This document shows, one piece after another, positions 34,931 through 46,831 of a stretch of DNA of 64,000 nt (its first letter is position 1; each line of letters opens with the position of its first letter). Location of the stretch: contig CANXME010002010.1 of the NCBI GenBank assembly GCA_948144175.1, positions 2,554,501-2,618,500 on the forward strand. The letters are read 5' to 3'. The stretch is from Closterium sp. NIES-65. Taxonomy: Eukaryota; Streptophyta; Zygnematophyceae; Desmidiales; Closteriaceae. The notes below the pieces were generated by a model. That model did no database searches, was not told where the DNA came from, and worked only from the letters and a program-made list of their open reading frames with translations. Both the position numbers and the translations under genes were made by a program.

Positions 34931-35503
34931 CACTACAGCAGCCGTTCCTGGACCCGGTGCAGCCGTGGGGGGGTGGGTATGGGGGTGGCGGGTGTGGGGG
35001 TGATGAGTGTGGGAAGTATGGGGGTGGCGGGTGTGAGGGTGATGAATGTGGGAAGGGGTGCGGCAAGGGGTGTGAAATGTGAGTGGGACAGGTGAGGGAG
35101 GTTGAGTCGAGGTGGCCGCCGTGAAGTCAGCAGCTCCAGTCGCCCGTGAGACCGTTGCGCCAGTCGCCCGTGAGCCCGTCGCTCCAGTCGCCCGTGAGCC
35201 CGTTGCTCCAGTTGCCAGTGAGTCAGTTACTCCTGCCGCTCGTCTAGCCGCGGTGTCAGTTACTCCAGTTGCCCGTGTGCCAGTCGCTCCAGTTGCCAGT
35301 GTGCCAGTTGCTCCACTTGCCCGTGTGCCAGTTGCTCCAGTTGTGCAGTGTGCCAGCAGCTTCAGCTGCTGCCCACCACCTCCTCTTCGCTCATAGTCCC
35401 TCCTCCTCCTCACTTGCCCTCTCCGTCTGCTGCGCTCTGCTTGGTGTACCCCTTCTGGGGGTGTTTCTGCACATGGTTCTTCACTGCAGGCAGTTAGGGG
35501 GTG

Positions 35504-35742
35504 TGTCAGAATGTTATTGTATACATCACTTTATAACTGCCTGCAATGTAGACTTAGTATAGTTATCTTGCTTGTTAGGTGGTGCACCTTGCTTCACTTC
35601 TTTCATATTTGTACCCTTGAACCTATAGTGAAACTCTCATTCTCCTTCTCAACTCTCTTGATACTTTCCTTACCCTCGAACTTAACTACCAAGGCACCTA
35701 AACCTATGGCTCCTAAGCCCACCCATGCTTAGGATTTTAACA
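35504..35742 (+). repeat. 3' LTR of NON-1
   Basis: Second copy of the 239-bp LTR, followed by the GCTAG duplication that re-enters the COP-C LTR. Confidence 0.88.
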
Positions 35743-35772
35743 GCTAGTTCATTGATTCCTCATTTCTTCACA

Positions 35773-35818
35773 TGGTATAGAGCAGGTTCCCTAGTGGGAA
35801 CGCTTCCTTGGGCCCACC
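35773..35818 (+). promoter_or_regulatory. COP-C priming site and leader hairpin module
   Basis: TGGTATAGAGC (35773-) is followed by the hairpin GTTCCC-TAGT-GGGAAC (35786-35801) and GGGCCCACC (35810-35818). An oligo-T tract starts near 35827. The same order occurs in the sister elements. Confidence 0.65.
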
Positions 35819-35889
35819 ACTAAAACTTTTTTTTTTTCTGACTGGAGCGACAGTCGCTCCTGCGCGAGGCGCGCCTTGTGGGCTGCCTT

Positions 35890-36740
35890 TCTGTCGACCT
35901 CTCTTAGAGGCCCCTCTCACGGCCCCTCGCGCCACCCTCAGCGGCCCTTTCGCCGCCCCTAGCGGCCCCGTAGCCGCCCTTCCAGGCCCCTCGCGGCCCC
36001 TAGCGGCCCCGTCACCGCCCCTACGCGGCCCCGTTGCCGCCCCTAGCGGCCCTGTCGCCGCCCCTAGCGGCCCCGTTGCCGCCTCCCTCCCTACGCGGCC
36101 CCGTTGCCGCCCCTACGCGGCCCCGTAGCCGCCCCTAGCGGCCCCGTCGCCGCCCCTACGCGGCCCCGTCGCCGCCCCTAGCGGCCCCGTAGCCGCTCCC
36201 CTCCCTACGCGGCCCCGCAGCCGCCCCTACGCGGCCCCGTTGCCGCCCCTACCGGCCCCGTCGCCGCCCCTAGCGGCCCCGTCGCCGCTGACCTCCCTAC
36301 GCGGCCCCGTTGCCGCCCCTACGCGGCCCCGTCGCCGCCCCTACGCGGCCCTGTCGCCGCCCCTAGCGGCCCCGTAGCCGCTCCCCTCCCTACGCGGCCC
36401 CGTCGCCGCCCCTACGCGGCCCCGTCGCCGCCCCTACGCGGCCCCGTCGCCGCCCCTAGCGGCCCCGTCGCCGCTGACCTCCCTACGCGGCCCCGTTGCC
36501 GCCCCTACGCGGCCCCGTCGCCGCCCCTACGCGGCCCCGTCGCCGCTCCTAGCGGCCCCGTTGCCGCTCCCCTCCCTACGCGGCCCCGTCGCCGCCCCTA
36601 CGCGGCCTCGTAGCTGCCCCTACGCGGCCCCGTCGCCGCCCCTAGCGGCCCGGTCGCCGCTCCGCTCCCTACGCGGCCCCGTCGCTGCCCCTAGCGGCCC
36701 CGTCGCCGCCCCTACCCGGCCCCGTCACCGCCCCTCGCGG
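35890..36740. repeat. GC-rich CCTACGCGGCCCCGTCGCCGCC-type repeats, COP-C leader
   Basis: Dozens of imperfect 16- to 24-bp units combine GCGGCCCCGT and CGCCGCCCCTA blocks. No gene is supported. Confidence 0.85.
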
Positions 36741-36774
36741 GCAGTTGAGCCGCCAAGCCGCCCAGCAGCAGCAG

Positions 36775-37255
36775 CCGCCCCTGGAGCAGCCGCCACTGCA
36801 GCAGCCGCCCCTGGAGCAGCCGCCACTGCAGCAGCCGCCCCTGGAGCAGCCGCCACTGCAGCAGCCGCCCCTGGAGCAGCCGCCACTGCAGCAGCCGCCC
36901 CTGGAGCAGCCGCCACTGCAGCAGCCGCCCGTGGAGCAGCCGCCACTGCAGCAGCCGCCCCTGGAGCAGCCGCCACTGCAGGAGCCGCCCCTGGAGCAGC
37001 CGCCACTGCAGCAGCCGCCCCTGGAGCAGCCGCCACTGCAGGAGCCGCCCCTGGAGCAGCCGCCACTGCAGCAGCCGCCCCTGGAGCAGCCGCCACTGCA
37101 GCAGCCGCCCCTGGAGCAGCCGCCACTGCAGCAGCCGCCCCTGGAGCAGCCGCCACTGCAGCAGCCGCCCCTGGAGCAGCCGCCACTGCAGCAGCCGCCC
37201 CTGGAGCAGCCGCCACTGCAGCAGCCGCCCCTGGAGCAGCCACCCCTGCAGCTGC
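36775..37255. repeat. 30-bp minisatellite, about 16 copies
   Basis: Sixteen nearly perfect 30-bp units (CTGGAGCAGCCGCC + ACTGCAGCAGCCGCCC) lie head to tail; only a few units carry single changes. They encode Ala/Pro- or Leu/Gln-rich strings in all frames. There are no unique spacers, so this is not a CRISPR array. Confidence 0.95.
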
Positions 37256-37403
37256 CGCGGAGCTCTCACTCTACAGTGGTAGCGGCATCGCCGTTGCCGC
37301 CGTCGTACGCCTACCCTTCTCGCCACTGGTGAGCACTGCCCTGCCCGTACTGCTGTTACTGCTGCTCTTACTACTGCTGGTCTTTCTACTGCTACTGCTG
37401 CTC

Positions 37404-40400
37404 CTGGCGTGGCGAGATGCAGCTCCAGCGTCGCCCGCGTGAGTACCTCACCCCCTAACAGCTTCGTGAGTGGTACGCTAGTTGGGGTTGTCGGGGTGGC
37501 CGTAGTGGGAGTCGTCCTGGAGTGAGTAGTTCCGCAACTGCTTGTAGTGGCAGGATGCAGCTCCAGCGTCGCCCGCGTGAGTCCCTCACCCCCCAAAAGC
37601 TTCGTGAGTGGTACACCAGTTGGGGTTGTCGCGGTGGCAGTAGTGGGAGTCGTCCTCGAGTGGGTAGTTTGGGAGTTTCTTGTTGTGGCCCGGTGCAGCA
37701 GCAGCGTTGTCTGCGCGAGACTCTTTCACCCCAGCAGCTTCGTGAGTGGTACGCTCAGAGTGGAGGCTCGCTGAGTACTGCTCGCTGCTCGTACGTTATT
37801 AGCACTGGTGTCCGGACTGGTCAGACTTGCGGGATGGGTGGTCACACAGAGTCCCGCTGCTTCGCGCGTCTGAGCGACACTTGGCGTACAGAGTTTGGCG
37901 ACGACGCTGAGCTCCTCGACTGGGTGGAGCTGCTTAGGCAGAGGGTAGACATCTTTGCTCTTGACTATGATGCTATTCTCACTGCAATGTATGCATTGTC
38001 TACTAGAGCCGAGGGAGTCTGTCACCTCTGTGTGCCGCCTGACCCCGGTATCCAGTCTGCTGCTCTAGGTGTTGGTGAGGCTGCTGCTCTAGGTGCTAGT
38101 GCGTCTGCTGCCCCAGGTGCTGGTGAGTCTGCTCTCTTAGGTACCACGTCGGCTCAGGCCTTACACACCTTCACCCTTGACTCTGGTGCTTCCCGCTCCT
38201 TCTTTCGAGACCGCACCACTCTTACGCTGCTCAGTCGGCTGGTTGCAGTCTCCCTGGCGGACCCCTCTGGGGGTCTTGTCCTTGCTAGCTTCTCCACTGT
38301 CTTACTGTGCCCGGCAGCCCCCTCTGGCACCCTGCCAGGTCTCTACCTCCCCTCGTTCTCACGAACTTGGTGAGTGGAGCTGATCTACAGGATAGGGGGG
38401 TTGACCTGTTCACTTCTGCGAGTCAGCGGGTGACCCACTGCACGTGTGCTCGGACAGGCCGACACTTGGCCACGTTCACCCGTCGGCCGGGGTCGAGCCT
38501 GTACACACTTACTACTGAGTCTCCTCCGACTTCTGAGTCGGGTCAAGTAGCTGCATCGAGTCAGGTGTTTGCAGCAGCGTCCAGTTCTGGTCCTGAGTCT
38601 GCTCCCTGCTCGTGTCGTCTCCTGTCCCACCAGACTCTCCTTTGGCAACACCGCCTTGGTCACCCCTCCCTGCCTTGTCTCCGGTCTTCCCCGGTCTCTC
38701 CCTCCCCTACCTCCGGGGCCTGCCCCTACCTGCGTCCCCTGCATCGAGGGGCGAAAGCGCGCCGCCCCTCACTCCTCCGAGTTTCCTCCGACAGAGGCTC
38801 CGCTGGAGACTCTCCACATGGACGTGTGGGGCCCCGCCCGCGTCAGTGGGCAAGGGCACGAGCGGTACTTCCTACTGGTGGTTGACGACTACCCGAGTTT
38901 CCTGTTCCGTGTCTGCACTCAGACAGAGGCAAAGAGTTTTTCTTTGCCCGTCTAGGAGCCTTCTGTCGTGCACAGGGCATCCGTCAGACCTTCACGCTTC
39001 CGGCCTCTCCACAACAAAATGGGATTGCTGAGCGCCGCATTGGCATGGTCATGGACGTCGCTCGTACGTCCATGATCCATGCGGCTGCCCCCCATTTTCT
39101 GTGGCCGTTTGCGGTTCAGTACGCAGCGCGCCAGCTCAACCTTCAGCCCCGGGTCTCCTTGCCTGAGACCTCCCACACCTTGCGGTGGACGGGGAAGGTT
39201 GGCGATGCGTCTGCGTTTCGGGTCTGGGGATCTCGGGCGTTTGTCCGCGACTTGTCTGCGGACAAGCTGTCCCCCTGTGCTATTCCCTGCGTCTTCCTTG
39301 GCTTCCCCCCTGACGCGCCTAGGTGGCAGTTTTACCACCCCACCTCGCACCGCGTTCTGTCCTCCCGGGACGTCACCTTTGACGAGTCGGTGCCTTACTA
39401 CCGTCTCTTCCCCTACCGCACTGCGCCCCTCCCCCCGCCGCCGCTCTTCCTTGCGCCAGGTCCTCCCCCGGTAGACCCCCTCCCCTCTCAGGGTCCTGCC
39501 CCGTCAGGTGTGTCGCAGGTAGACGCAGTCGAGCCTGTCGAGGTAGTTGTTGACTCTGGTGCTGCTCGAGGTGCTGTGCCTGCGGGTGACGAGTCTGGGG
39601 GTGCGGAGCCCTTGGGTGCTGAGTCCAGGGGTGCGGAGCCTGGGGGTGCTGAGTCTGGGGGTGCTGAGCCTGGGGGTGCTGAGTCTGGGGGTGCTGAGCC
39701 TTGGGGTTCTGAGCCTTGGGGTGCGGAGCCTGGGGGTGCTGGTTCTGCTCATGTGACCTCTCACGGTGCTTCGTCGAGGCGGGAGCCGCTCTCTCCGGAG
39801 GAGCTGCGCGAGTGGTTTGCCTGGCGCTGGAGCCGTGCTGCTAGAGCTAGAGGTACTACTGTTGCTGCTAGTCCCGGAGGTGCTCGTACTGGCGGTACTA
39901 GAGCTGCTGGGGCTGGGGGTGCTGCTGGAGGTACTGCTGGAACTGCTGGCGGTACTGGAGCTGCCGGTCCTACTGGAGTTGGTGCTGCTAAAGGTGCTGG
40001 AGTTACTGGAGCTGGAGCTGCTTGGGGTGTTGGCGCTGGTGTTGCCGCTGGCACTGGTGCGTCTGGGGGTGCTGGGGTTGGTGCTGTTGGAGCTAGAGGT
40101 GCTGCTGACACTGGTGCTGCCGCTGGGGGTACTGGTGCTGTCCTTGCTGGTTCTGGAGGCGCTGCGCGACCGCAGCCCTACTTCGTTCCGCTACTTGAGA
40201 AGGTTCTTGGTCTCGCGCCATCTACTGGTCCTGCTCCTCCCTTAGAGTGTCCACAGCCTGTCCAGTCGCAGTCACAGTTACAGCCCGCCTCCTCCCTGCC
40301 TGCTCCTTCTCCCTACACTGGTCCTACTTGAGGTCTTGCTGATCGTCGTGCGCCTGCGTCTCGTCCTGCGTAGCCTGTTCGTGCTGCTCGCACTAGTCGT

Positions 40401-40992
40401 CGTGTTCCGCGTCCGCGTCCTCATGCGGTCCCAGGCACACACCAGATGGCGCTGCATCCTTCCACTGCTCCTCTGCGTGTCCCGTTACCGTCTCCTCCAG
40501 AGTCCTCTCTTCCTCTTCTTGCTGACCCTGAGTCTGACTCTCTTCGTGCTGGCACTCCTACTGTCACGCGTCTCTTGGCCACTGTTGTCACTAACCATTC
40601 CTTTGAGTCCACTGCTGCGTCGGCCCTAGTTGCTGAGCTTGTCGACTTTGCTGCTCGCTGTCGTCTAAACTACGCTGCTAGTCTTGTTGTTGAGTATGAG
40701 TCTGTCTGTCCTCCGTCCTTCGGGGGTGAGTGTGCTCTTAGCACGGACGTCCTTGAGGACAGGCAGGAGGAGTTCCAAAGATTTGCTGCTGCTTTGCCCC
40801 ATCTCGTGTACACGCTGATTGCCCCTGAGGGAGACCCGGATGCACCAGACATCCCGACTCCTCGATCGTACGCTGAGGCGATCGAGGGTCCCTACTCCTC
40901 TCAGTGGCAGTCGGCCATGGATGCAGAGATGGCTTCCTGGAAGTCCACAGGCACCTACGTGGACGAGGTTCCCCCACCTGGGGCGAACACCG
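37404..40992 (+). pseudogene. COP-C gag(C-term)-protease-integrase-linker-RT(N-term) remnant
   Basis: The N-terminal gag domain is absent. The piece starts at the QLQRRPRESLTPQKLREWY region (here duplicated twice) and goes on to the extended zinc-finger motif (CSYVISTG...TCGMGGHTESRC, near 37793) and the protease (FTLDSGASRSFFRD, about 38172). The integrase is broken by frameshifts between 38370 and 39040; its second half is intact at 39045 and after (ARTSMIHAAAPHFLWPFAVQ). A linker of GGAEP/GGAES repeats follows (39590-39750). A TGA at 40329 replaces Gly. The RT start stops at 40992, where COP-D begins. Confidence 0.8.
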
Positions 40993-41003
40993 TAAACTGG
41001 ACG

Positions 41004-44000
41004 CCGAAGACTCCACTGGGTACCAGGAGGGAAAGACCCAGAGAAGCCAGGTGGGTGACGCAGCCAGATCTCCTCGTGCAGGCTGCCCTGCAAGAAAGCA
41101 GTGCTGAAGTCGAGAGAGTGCAGCTCGTAGTCACGGTGAGCAGCAACGTGCAGCAGTACCCGAAGAGTGGTCATCTTCGGGGTGGGGGAGAAGGTCTGAA
41201 AGTAGTCAACTCCCTGCCGCTGACTGAACCCACGAGCCACGTAACGCGCCTTGAAGAAAGGCGGAGAACCCGGCGGCCGCTTCACCCTGAAGATCCACAT
41301 GCCACTGACGATGTTCGCCCCAGGAGGGGGAACAGCGTCAACGTAGGTGCCAGTGGATTTCCAGGAAGCCATCTCTGCATCCATAGCTGCCTGCCACTGA
41401 GAGGAGTAGGGACCCTCTATCGCCTCCGCGTAAGAGCGCGGAGTCGGGATGTCTAGTGCATCCGGGTCTCCCTCAGGGGCGAGCAGTACAGACGCGAGAT
41501 GAGGTGAAGCGGTGGCCAGACACTAGAACTCCTCCTGCCTGTCCTCAAGGACGTCCGTGCCTAGGGCACACTCCCCCCCGACGGACGGAGGACAGGCAGA
41601 CTCAGACTCAGCGACAAGACTAGCAGCGTAGTCCAGACGACAGCGCGCAGCAAAGTCGACAAGCTCAGTGACAAGGGCAGACGCAGCAGAAGACTCGAAG
41701 GAAGGGTCAGTGATAGCAGTAGCAAGGAGACGCGTGACAGTGGGACTGGGAGCACGAAGAGAGTCCGACTCCGGGTCGGCAAGAGCAGGAAGAGAGGACT
41801 CAGGAGGAGAAGGCAAAGGGGCACGCAGAGGAGCAGTGGACGGACGCAGAGACATCCGGTGCGTGCCAGGGACAGGAGGAGGACGCTGACGCGAACCGCG
41901 ACCACTAGTGCGTGCAGGACGAACAGGCGACGCAGGACGAGACGCAGGCTCACGACGCTCAGTAAGACCTCCAGTCAGACCAGCGTAGGGAGAAGGAGCA
42001 GGCAAAGGGGAGGCAGGCTGTAGCTGTGACTGGGACTGGACAGGCTGTGGACCCTCGAAGGGAGGCGGAGGAGGACCAGGAGAAGGTGTAAGACCAAGAA
42101 CCTGTTGCAGGAGTGGAACGAAGTACGGTCGGGGCCACGTGGCGACGCCAGAAACAGCAGGGACAGCACCAATACCTCCAGTAGGAGTACCCGCTCCAGC
42201 AGCACCTCCAGCAGCACCTACAGCGCCAACACCCTCAGCAGCACCAGTTCCAGGAGAACCCTTAGGCCCAGCAGCTCCAGCACCCACAGAACGAGCACCT
42301 CCGGGACGCGCGGCAGCAGCACCCTCTGCAGCCGAAGAACCTCCAGCACCAGCAGTACGCCTCCAGCGCCGGGCAAACCACTCACGCAGCTCCTGTGGGG
42401 AGAGTGGCTCTCGGCGAGACGAAGCACCTCCAGGCGGAGAACCACCAGGCGAAGAACCTCCAGGCTCAGCACCCTCAGGCAAAGCACCTCCAGGCGGAGC
42501 ACCCCCAGTCTCAGCACCCCCAGGCTCAGCACCCCCAGGCTCAGCACCCCCAGACTCAGCACCCCCAGGCTAAGCACCCACAGGCTCAGCACCCCCAAAC
42601 TCAGCACCTCCAGGCTCAGCACCCCCAGACTCTGCACCCCCAGGCTCAGCACCCCCAGGCTCAGCTCCCGCAGAAGCACTAGAGTCACCAGTGACCTCGA
42701 CAGGCTCGACCGCGTCTACCTGGGACACACCTGAAGGGGCAGGACCCTGAGGGGGGAGGGGGTCTACCGGGGGGGGACCTGGTACCAAGAAGAGCGGGGG
42801 CGGGGGGAGGGACGGAGTGCGGTAGGGGAAGAGGCGGTAGTAGGGTACCGACTCGTCGAACGTGATGTCCTGGGAGGACAGAACACGTCGAGAGGTGGGG
42901 TGGTAGAACTGCCACCCAGAGGCGTCGGGGGGGAACCCCAGGAAGACGCAGGGAGCAACGCGAGGGGACAGCTTGTCCGCAGACAAGTCGCGGACAAACG
43001 CCCGAGATCCCCAGACCCGGAACGCCGACGCATCGCCAACCTTCCCCGTCCACAGCAGGGCTGGGGAGGTCTCAGGCCTAGAGACCCTGGGGTGGAGGTT
43101 GATCTGATGCGCCGCGTACCTGACCGCAAACGGCCACAGAAAATGGGGGGCAGCCGCATGCATCATAGACGTACGAGCGACGTCCATGACCATGCCAATG
43201 CGGCGCTCTGCAATCCCATTTTGTTGCGGTGAGTCCGGAAGCGTGAAGGTCTGGCGGATGCCTCGCGCACGACAGAAGGCACGCAGAAGGCCAGAGGAGA
43301 ACTCTTCGCCTCTGTCCGAGTGCAGACGCAACACAGGAAAGTCCGAGCCAAAGCTCTGCCTGAGCTGGAGACGAGCTGCGCGGATCCAGTCGATCTGCAC
43401 CTCAGTGACATCACCCTTGCTGCGCAAGGGGAAGACTGTGGTGTAACGCGAGTAGTCGTCAACCACCAACAGGAAGTAGCGCTCGTGACCGAGTCCACGG
43501 ACGCGGGCAGGGCCCCACACGTCCATGTGAAGTGTCTGCAATGGAGCCTCTATCGGAGGAAACTGGGAGGAGTGAGGGGCAGCACGCAAGCGCCCCTCGA
43601 CACAGGGGACACAGGCAGGGCCAGGGCCCGGAGGAAGGGGAGGGAGGGACCGGGGGAGACCAGACACAAGAAGACGGGAGGCCATGCCTCTGAGCCGAAG
43701 CAGAGAGGGGTGGCCAAGGCGGTGGTGCCAGAGGAGAGTCTCGTGAGACAGACGGCGACACGAACAGGGGGCAGACTCAGGACCAGACCTGGACGCTGCA
43801 GCAAACACCTGACCAGACGAAGGGACTCTACCAGACTCTGCACCGGGAGGAGAAGCAATGGTCAGTGTGTACAGGCTCGACCCTGGCTGACGTGTAAACG
43901 TAGCCAGGTGGCGACCTGTGCTAGCCTCTGTGCAGTGTGTCACCCGCTGACGAGCAGGAGTGAACTAGTGGACACCCACATCCTGTAGGTCAGCACCACT

Positions 44001-44666
44001 CACCAGGTTCGTAGAGAACGAGGGGAGGTAAAGACTAGTCAGGGTGCCAGAGGGAGCCGCCGGACACGGGAGGACTGTGGAGAAACGAGACAGGACAGGA
44101 CCCCCAGAGGGGTCAGCCAGGGACACCGCAACAAGCCGACTAAGCGGCGTGAGAGTGGTGCGTTCCCGAAAGAAGGAGCGAGACGCCCCAGAGTCAAGGG
44201 TGAAGGTGTGAGAGGCAGAAGCCGACACAGTACCTGAGAGGGCAGACTCACCAATACCTGAGAGCACAGACGCACTGGCACCTAGAGCAGCAGCCTCACT
44301 GGCACCTGACGCAGCAGTACCAATGCCCGGGTCGGGCGGGAAACACCGGTAACAGTCACCATCATCACTAACAGTCACAGCATACATGGCAGCAAGGATA
44401 GCATCAAAGTCAAGATCAAAAACAGCTACACCAGCCCTGGACAGCTCTCCCCAGCGGGGGATCTCAGAGGCCTCCGGAAACTGCTGGCCCCAAGCGTCGG
44501 TCAAGCGGGCAAAGCAGCGGCGAGCGGTGTGGGTGCCCCCACACTGCTCACCCGCGCGGTCGCCGGTGCGAAGGACGTAGGCGCAGGGACCGAACGCCCC
44601 ACCACGCTGACGCTGCGAGTACCACTCACGGAGCTGCTGAGGGGCGGGGACGTCCCGAGAGCGCTG

Positions 44667-44714
<48 letters not shown>

Positions 44715-45770
44715 CTGACCACCCCCAGTGCCGCTCCGCTGGGACGAGCCACTCTGACCACCTCCACCACCGCCACCTCCGCCTCCGCCGCCACCGCCGC
44801 CACCGCTACCCTCGCCCCCGCCGCTCCCACTGCCACCTCCGCCCCCACCTCCGCTGCCACCTCCGCCTCCACTGCCGCCACCAGTACCTCCACTCCCGGC
44901 TCCACCCCCACCGCCACCCCCACTCCCCCCGCCGCCCCCACCTCCTCCGCCACCGCCCCCGCTAGCTCCACCCGCTCCCTTGCCCCCCTTGCCCCTGCCA
45001 GAGCGGCGCCTACCGCTGGGGGCAGACGCCGCACCGACCGACTCTAAACCAACGAGGTTGGCCGCAGCAGCAGAGGCGACAGAGGGTAACAGGGGGGAAG
45101 GAGAACACCCCTCAAAGATGGGGGTGCGCGGGTCACCACGAGAGGCCCCTACAGCGACTATGCTCTTCTCGGCCGCTAGCAGGGACTTCTCGAGGAGGTC
45201 GACAGTGAGGGTGGTGGGACAGACAGAGAGAAACGGGTCCCTAACAGCACGAAGGGACTCAGGGAGACGGGTGACTAGAAAGTAGAGGGTGATGTACATG
45301 GGAGGGGGGTTTTCAGAGAGGAAGGCAGCAGGAAGCGCAGCTCGGTAGCGAGTGTCACTAGCGCGAAGGTGGGTAAAGAGGTCAGTGACTGTGGGAAAGG
45401 CAGCAAGGTCAGGGAAGAGGTACGGTAGCATGAGGCGGCTCAGTGTAGCAGTGGAAGGGGAGGAGTAGAGCGCAACTACAGCGTCGTACAAGGCCTGAGC
45501 GGTCTTGCACTGACTAAAGTGTGCACGCTCGGAGGAAGGGAGGTGGCGACGCACAGCAAGACGTGCAGCAGCATCGCGTGTGGCCCACTTGGAGCGAACA
45601 GTGGGGTCAGCATCAGCAGGAGGGGCAGGGACAGCGCCAGAGACAAAGTCAAAGAGAGAAACCTCATCGATCGCATCGCACAGTAAGTACAGCTGCAGGT
45701 CCTCAATCCAGACTGCAAAGTCAATGGCGCGACCCTCAGCGTCAAAAGTCAGGACACTGGGGGTGGCCAT
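41004..45770 (-). pseudogene. COP-D gag-pol in a single frame, broken only by four TAG codons
   Basis: From ATG 45770 one frame runs through Gag (TFDAEGRAIDFAVWIEDLQL ... YLFPDLAAFPTVTDLFTHLR), a Gly-rich tract, poly-Gln, the extended zinc-finger motif (CAYVLRTG...CGGTHTARRC), protease (LDSGASRSFF), GAG-pre-integrase (HHRLGHPSL), integrase (HMDVWGP, VVDDYSRY, HSDRGEEFSS, SPQQNGIAERR), a linker with GGAEP repeats, and the start of RT. It is interrupted only at 44667-44669, 43965-43967, 42570-42572 and 41523-41525, all TAG. Three replace CAG and one GAG by comparison with sister copies. RT ends at the fusion point near 41004. Confidence 0.82.
44670..44712 (-). repeat. CAG (poly-Gln) trinucleotide run in COP-D gag
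   Basis: About 14 CAG triplets encode Gln at the end of Gag. The next triplet position (44667-44669) is a TAG, clearly a changed CAG. Confidence 0.9.
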
Positions 45771-45889
45771 TGTAGCAGCTGACAGTCTCACCGGGCAGGA
45801 AGAGTCGGGTAGCACAACGGCACAGCAACACGGCAGTACAGCACCTGCGCCGGCCCAGGAGCAGTGGGAGCCCCACAGGAGCAGAAGAT

Positions 45890-46740
45890 CGGCTACTCGG
45901 GCGGCTCGGGCGGCTCGGGCGGCTCGGGCGGCTCGGGCGGCTCGGGCGGGTCGGGCGGGTCGGGCGGGTCGGGCGGGTCGGGCGGCTCGGGCGGCTCGGG
46001 CGGCTCGGGCGGCGTGGGCGGCTCGGGCGGCTCGGGCGGCGTGGGCGTCTCGCGGGCGGCTCGCGGGCGGCTCGCGGGCGGCTCACAGGCGGCAGCACGG
46101 GCGGGTGGTGCGGCTCGTGGACAGCTGCACGGGCGGCTGGGGCGGCGAGCGGGCGGCTCACGGGCGGCTGCACGGGCGGCCGAGGCGGCTCACGGGCGAC
46201 TGGGGCGGCTGCACGGGCTGCTGGGGCGGCTCGCAGGCTGCTCACGGGCGGCTGCACTGGCGGCCGCACGGGTAGGTGCACGGGCGGGTGCACGGGCGGC
46301 CGCACGGGTAGGTGTACAGGCAGGTGCACGGGCGGGTACACGGGCGGGTGCACGGCCGGGCACACGGGCGGCTGCACGGGCTGCTCGTCGGGCGGCGCTA
46401 GGGCGGCGCGTGGGCGGCGCGTTGGGCAGCGCGACGGGCGGCGTTAGGGCGGGCAGCGGGCAGCGCTACGGGCGGCGCGTTGGGCAGCGCTACGGGCGGC
46501 GCTAGGGCGGCTGCACGGGCAGCGCGATGGGCTGGGCTAGGGCGGCGCGTTGGGCGGCGCTAGGGCGGCGCGTCGGGTAGCGCGTCGGGCTGCGCTAGGC
46601 TGGCGCGTCGAGCGGCGCTAGGGCGGCGCTAGGGCTCGGGCGTCGGGCAGCGCTGTGGGCGGCGCGTCGGGCGGCTAGCGCTAGAGGAGGCAGCGGACGG
46701 GCGCTAGGGCGCTAGGGGCGGCGCTCACGTTCGAGGGCGG
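45890..46740. repeat. GC-rich tandem repeats in the COP-D leader
   Basis: A 9- to 10-bp GGCTCGGGC unit repeats from about 45896 to 46050. GGCGGCTGCACGGGC-type units follow to 46390, then GGCGGCGCTAGGGC units to 46740. No gene is supported. Confidence 0.85.
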
Positions 46741-46831
46741 GCGGTGCGCTAGCGGCTAGGGCAGAAAAAAAAGACGTTTCGAGGTGGTGGGCCCTAAGCA
46801 CAGGTCCCACATGGGAATCTGCTCGATACCA

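Larger units (their letters stand above)
33533..35742 (+). mobile_element. NON-1: coding-less LTR element, 2.2 kb
   Basis: LTRs 33533-33771 and 35504-35742 (239 bp) differ at about two positions. GCTAG is duplicated at 33528-33532 and 35743-35747. The priming site is TGTTATCAGAGTGG. The interior has the copia-type leader hairpin (33784-33801), GGGCCCACC (33816-33824) and GC-rich repeats, but no gag or pol domain. It fits the large non-autonomous (LARD/TRIM-like) class and recently depended on proteins supplied in trans. Confidence 0.85.

Noticed and set aside
34202-35095. Long Ala/Pro-rich frames (also 36561-37442, 15792-16166, 45864-46505) as novel structural proteins
   Set aside because: Open frames appear on both strands because the DNA is a stop-poor GC repeat. 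There is no domain, start context or conservation between copies.
36775-37255. Regular 30-bp repeats resembling a CRISPR array
   Set aside because: The units are directly contiguous with no unique spacers, and the surrounding DNA is a eukaryotic retroelement leader.
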